Under the pieces are notes generated by a model. The model searched no databases. It saw only the letters and a program-made list of their open reading frames with translations, and was not told the origin of the DNA. The position numbers were made by a program, and so were the translations under genes. DNA of 64,000 nt, taken from the NCBI RefSeq assembly GCF_964355755.1, contig NC_092679.1, forward strand, positions 20,948,932 through 21,012,931, in the 5' to 3' direction. How positions within the stretch are numbered: position 1 is the first letter of the stretch; each line of letters starts with the position of its first letter. This stretch comes from Antedon mediterranea. Its lineage: Eukaryota > Echinodermata > Crinoidea > Comatulida > Antedonidae. Positions 63,646 to 64,000 of the stretch are shown here, piece after piece.

Positions 63646-64000
63646 ATTTAAAATAAATTAAGAAACATTTTGAATAAAATACTTTTAAAATACTACAAAA
63701 CATACAAAATATTGCAAACTGGAATTAAAAATATCTCTTGAGTTTTGAATTGAATTATTAGGTAAATAACTTTACCAATTGTAAGTATAAGTTTCTTTTA
63801 TTCATCCATAAGAAAATATAATATTGAAAAAAGCTTAAAAACATCATAGAGTGAAATATGGACAAAAAGGAAGGAGAGAAAAGCTCAACTTCCAATTCTT
63901 TTAGAAGACATCAAGCAAATCATGTACAAATTAATTAATATCAAAGTACATTAGTATAAAAGTGATGTAGTTAAGATAACATAACAATTAAACATTGATG

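Overview
The window is AT-rich animal nuclear DNA: long non-coding stretches, poly-A-tailed tRNA-derived SINEs, many short inverted-repeat transposons, and spliced coding exons with GT/AG borders. The one confidently coding locus is a C2H2 zinc-finger gene on the minus strand. Its last two fingers match the C-terminal dimerisation fingers of the Ikaros (IKZF) family in residues and spacing. An Ikaros-type gene with an unusual finger set, plus the repeat content, suggests an invertebrate deuterostome, possibly an echinoderm; this is inference and was not tested by database search.

Layout. From 1 to about 18 kb there is no supported gene. This part holds SINEs, a cluster of pogo-like terminal repeats (7.4-13 kb), a 21-bp minisatellite inside a small transposon (13.1-13.4 kb) and a roughly 1.04-kb TTAA-flanked piggyBac-like element (16.4-17.5 kb). 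From 18 to 31 kb there is one weak candidate exon (19 kb), more small transposons and a tRNA-derived SINE with a recognisable tRNA-like head (30.4 kb). From 34 to 51 kb lies the Ikaros-type gene, transcribed right to left. A single large 3' exon (34079-35649) carries six N-terminal-type and two C-terminal fingers. Three candidate first coding exons (50.5, 45.75 and 36.3 kb) all end in the phase that the big exon requires, so the gene may use alternative promoters to swap its N-terminus. From 49 to 64 kb there are a 42-bp minisatellite interrupted by a datable insertion, a Harbinger-like element that still encodes a Myb/SANT-like fragment, and more miniature elements.

The gene's large introns and 5' flank are crowded with these elements. 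A nested pair lies about 40 bp inside the intron that follows the 45.7-kb exon, and the Harbinger-like element lies about 400 bp upstream of the 50.5-kb exon. No viral, toxin or CRISPR-like content was seen. Everything here was read by eye; exon joins and repeat families are proposals to be confirmed by RNA data and genome-wide alignment.
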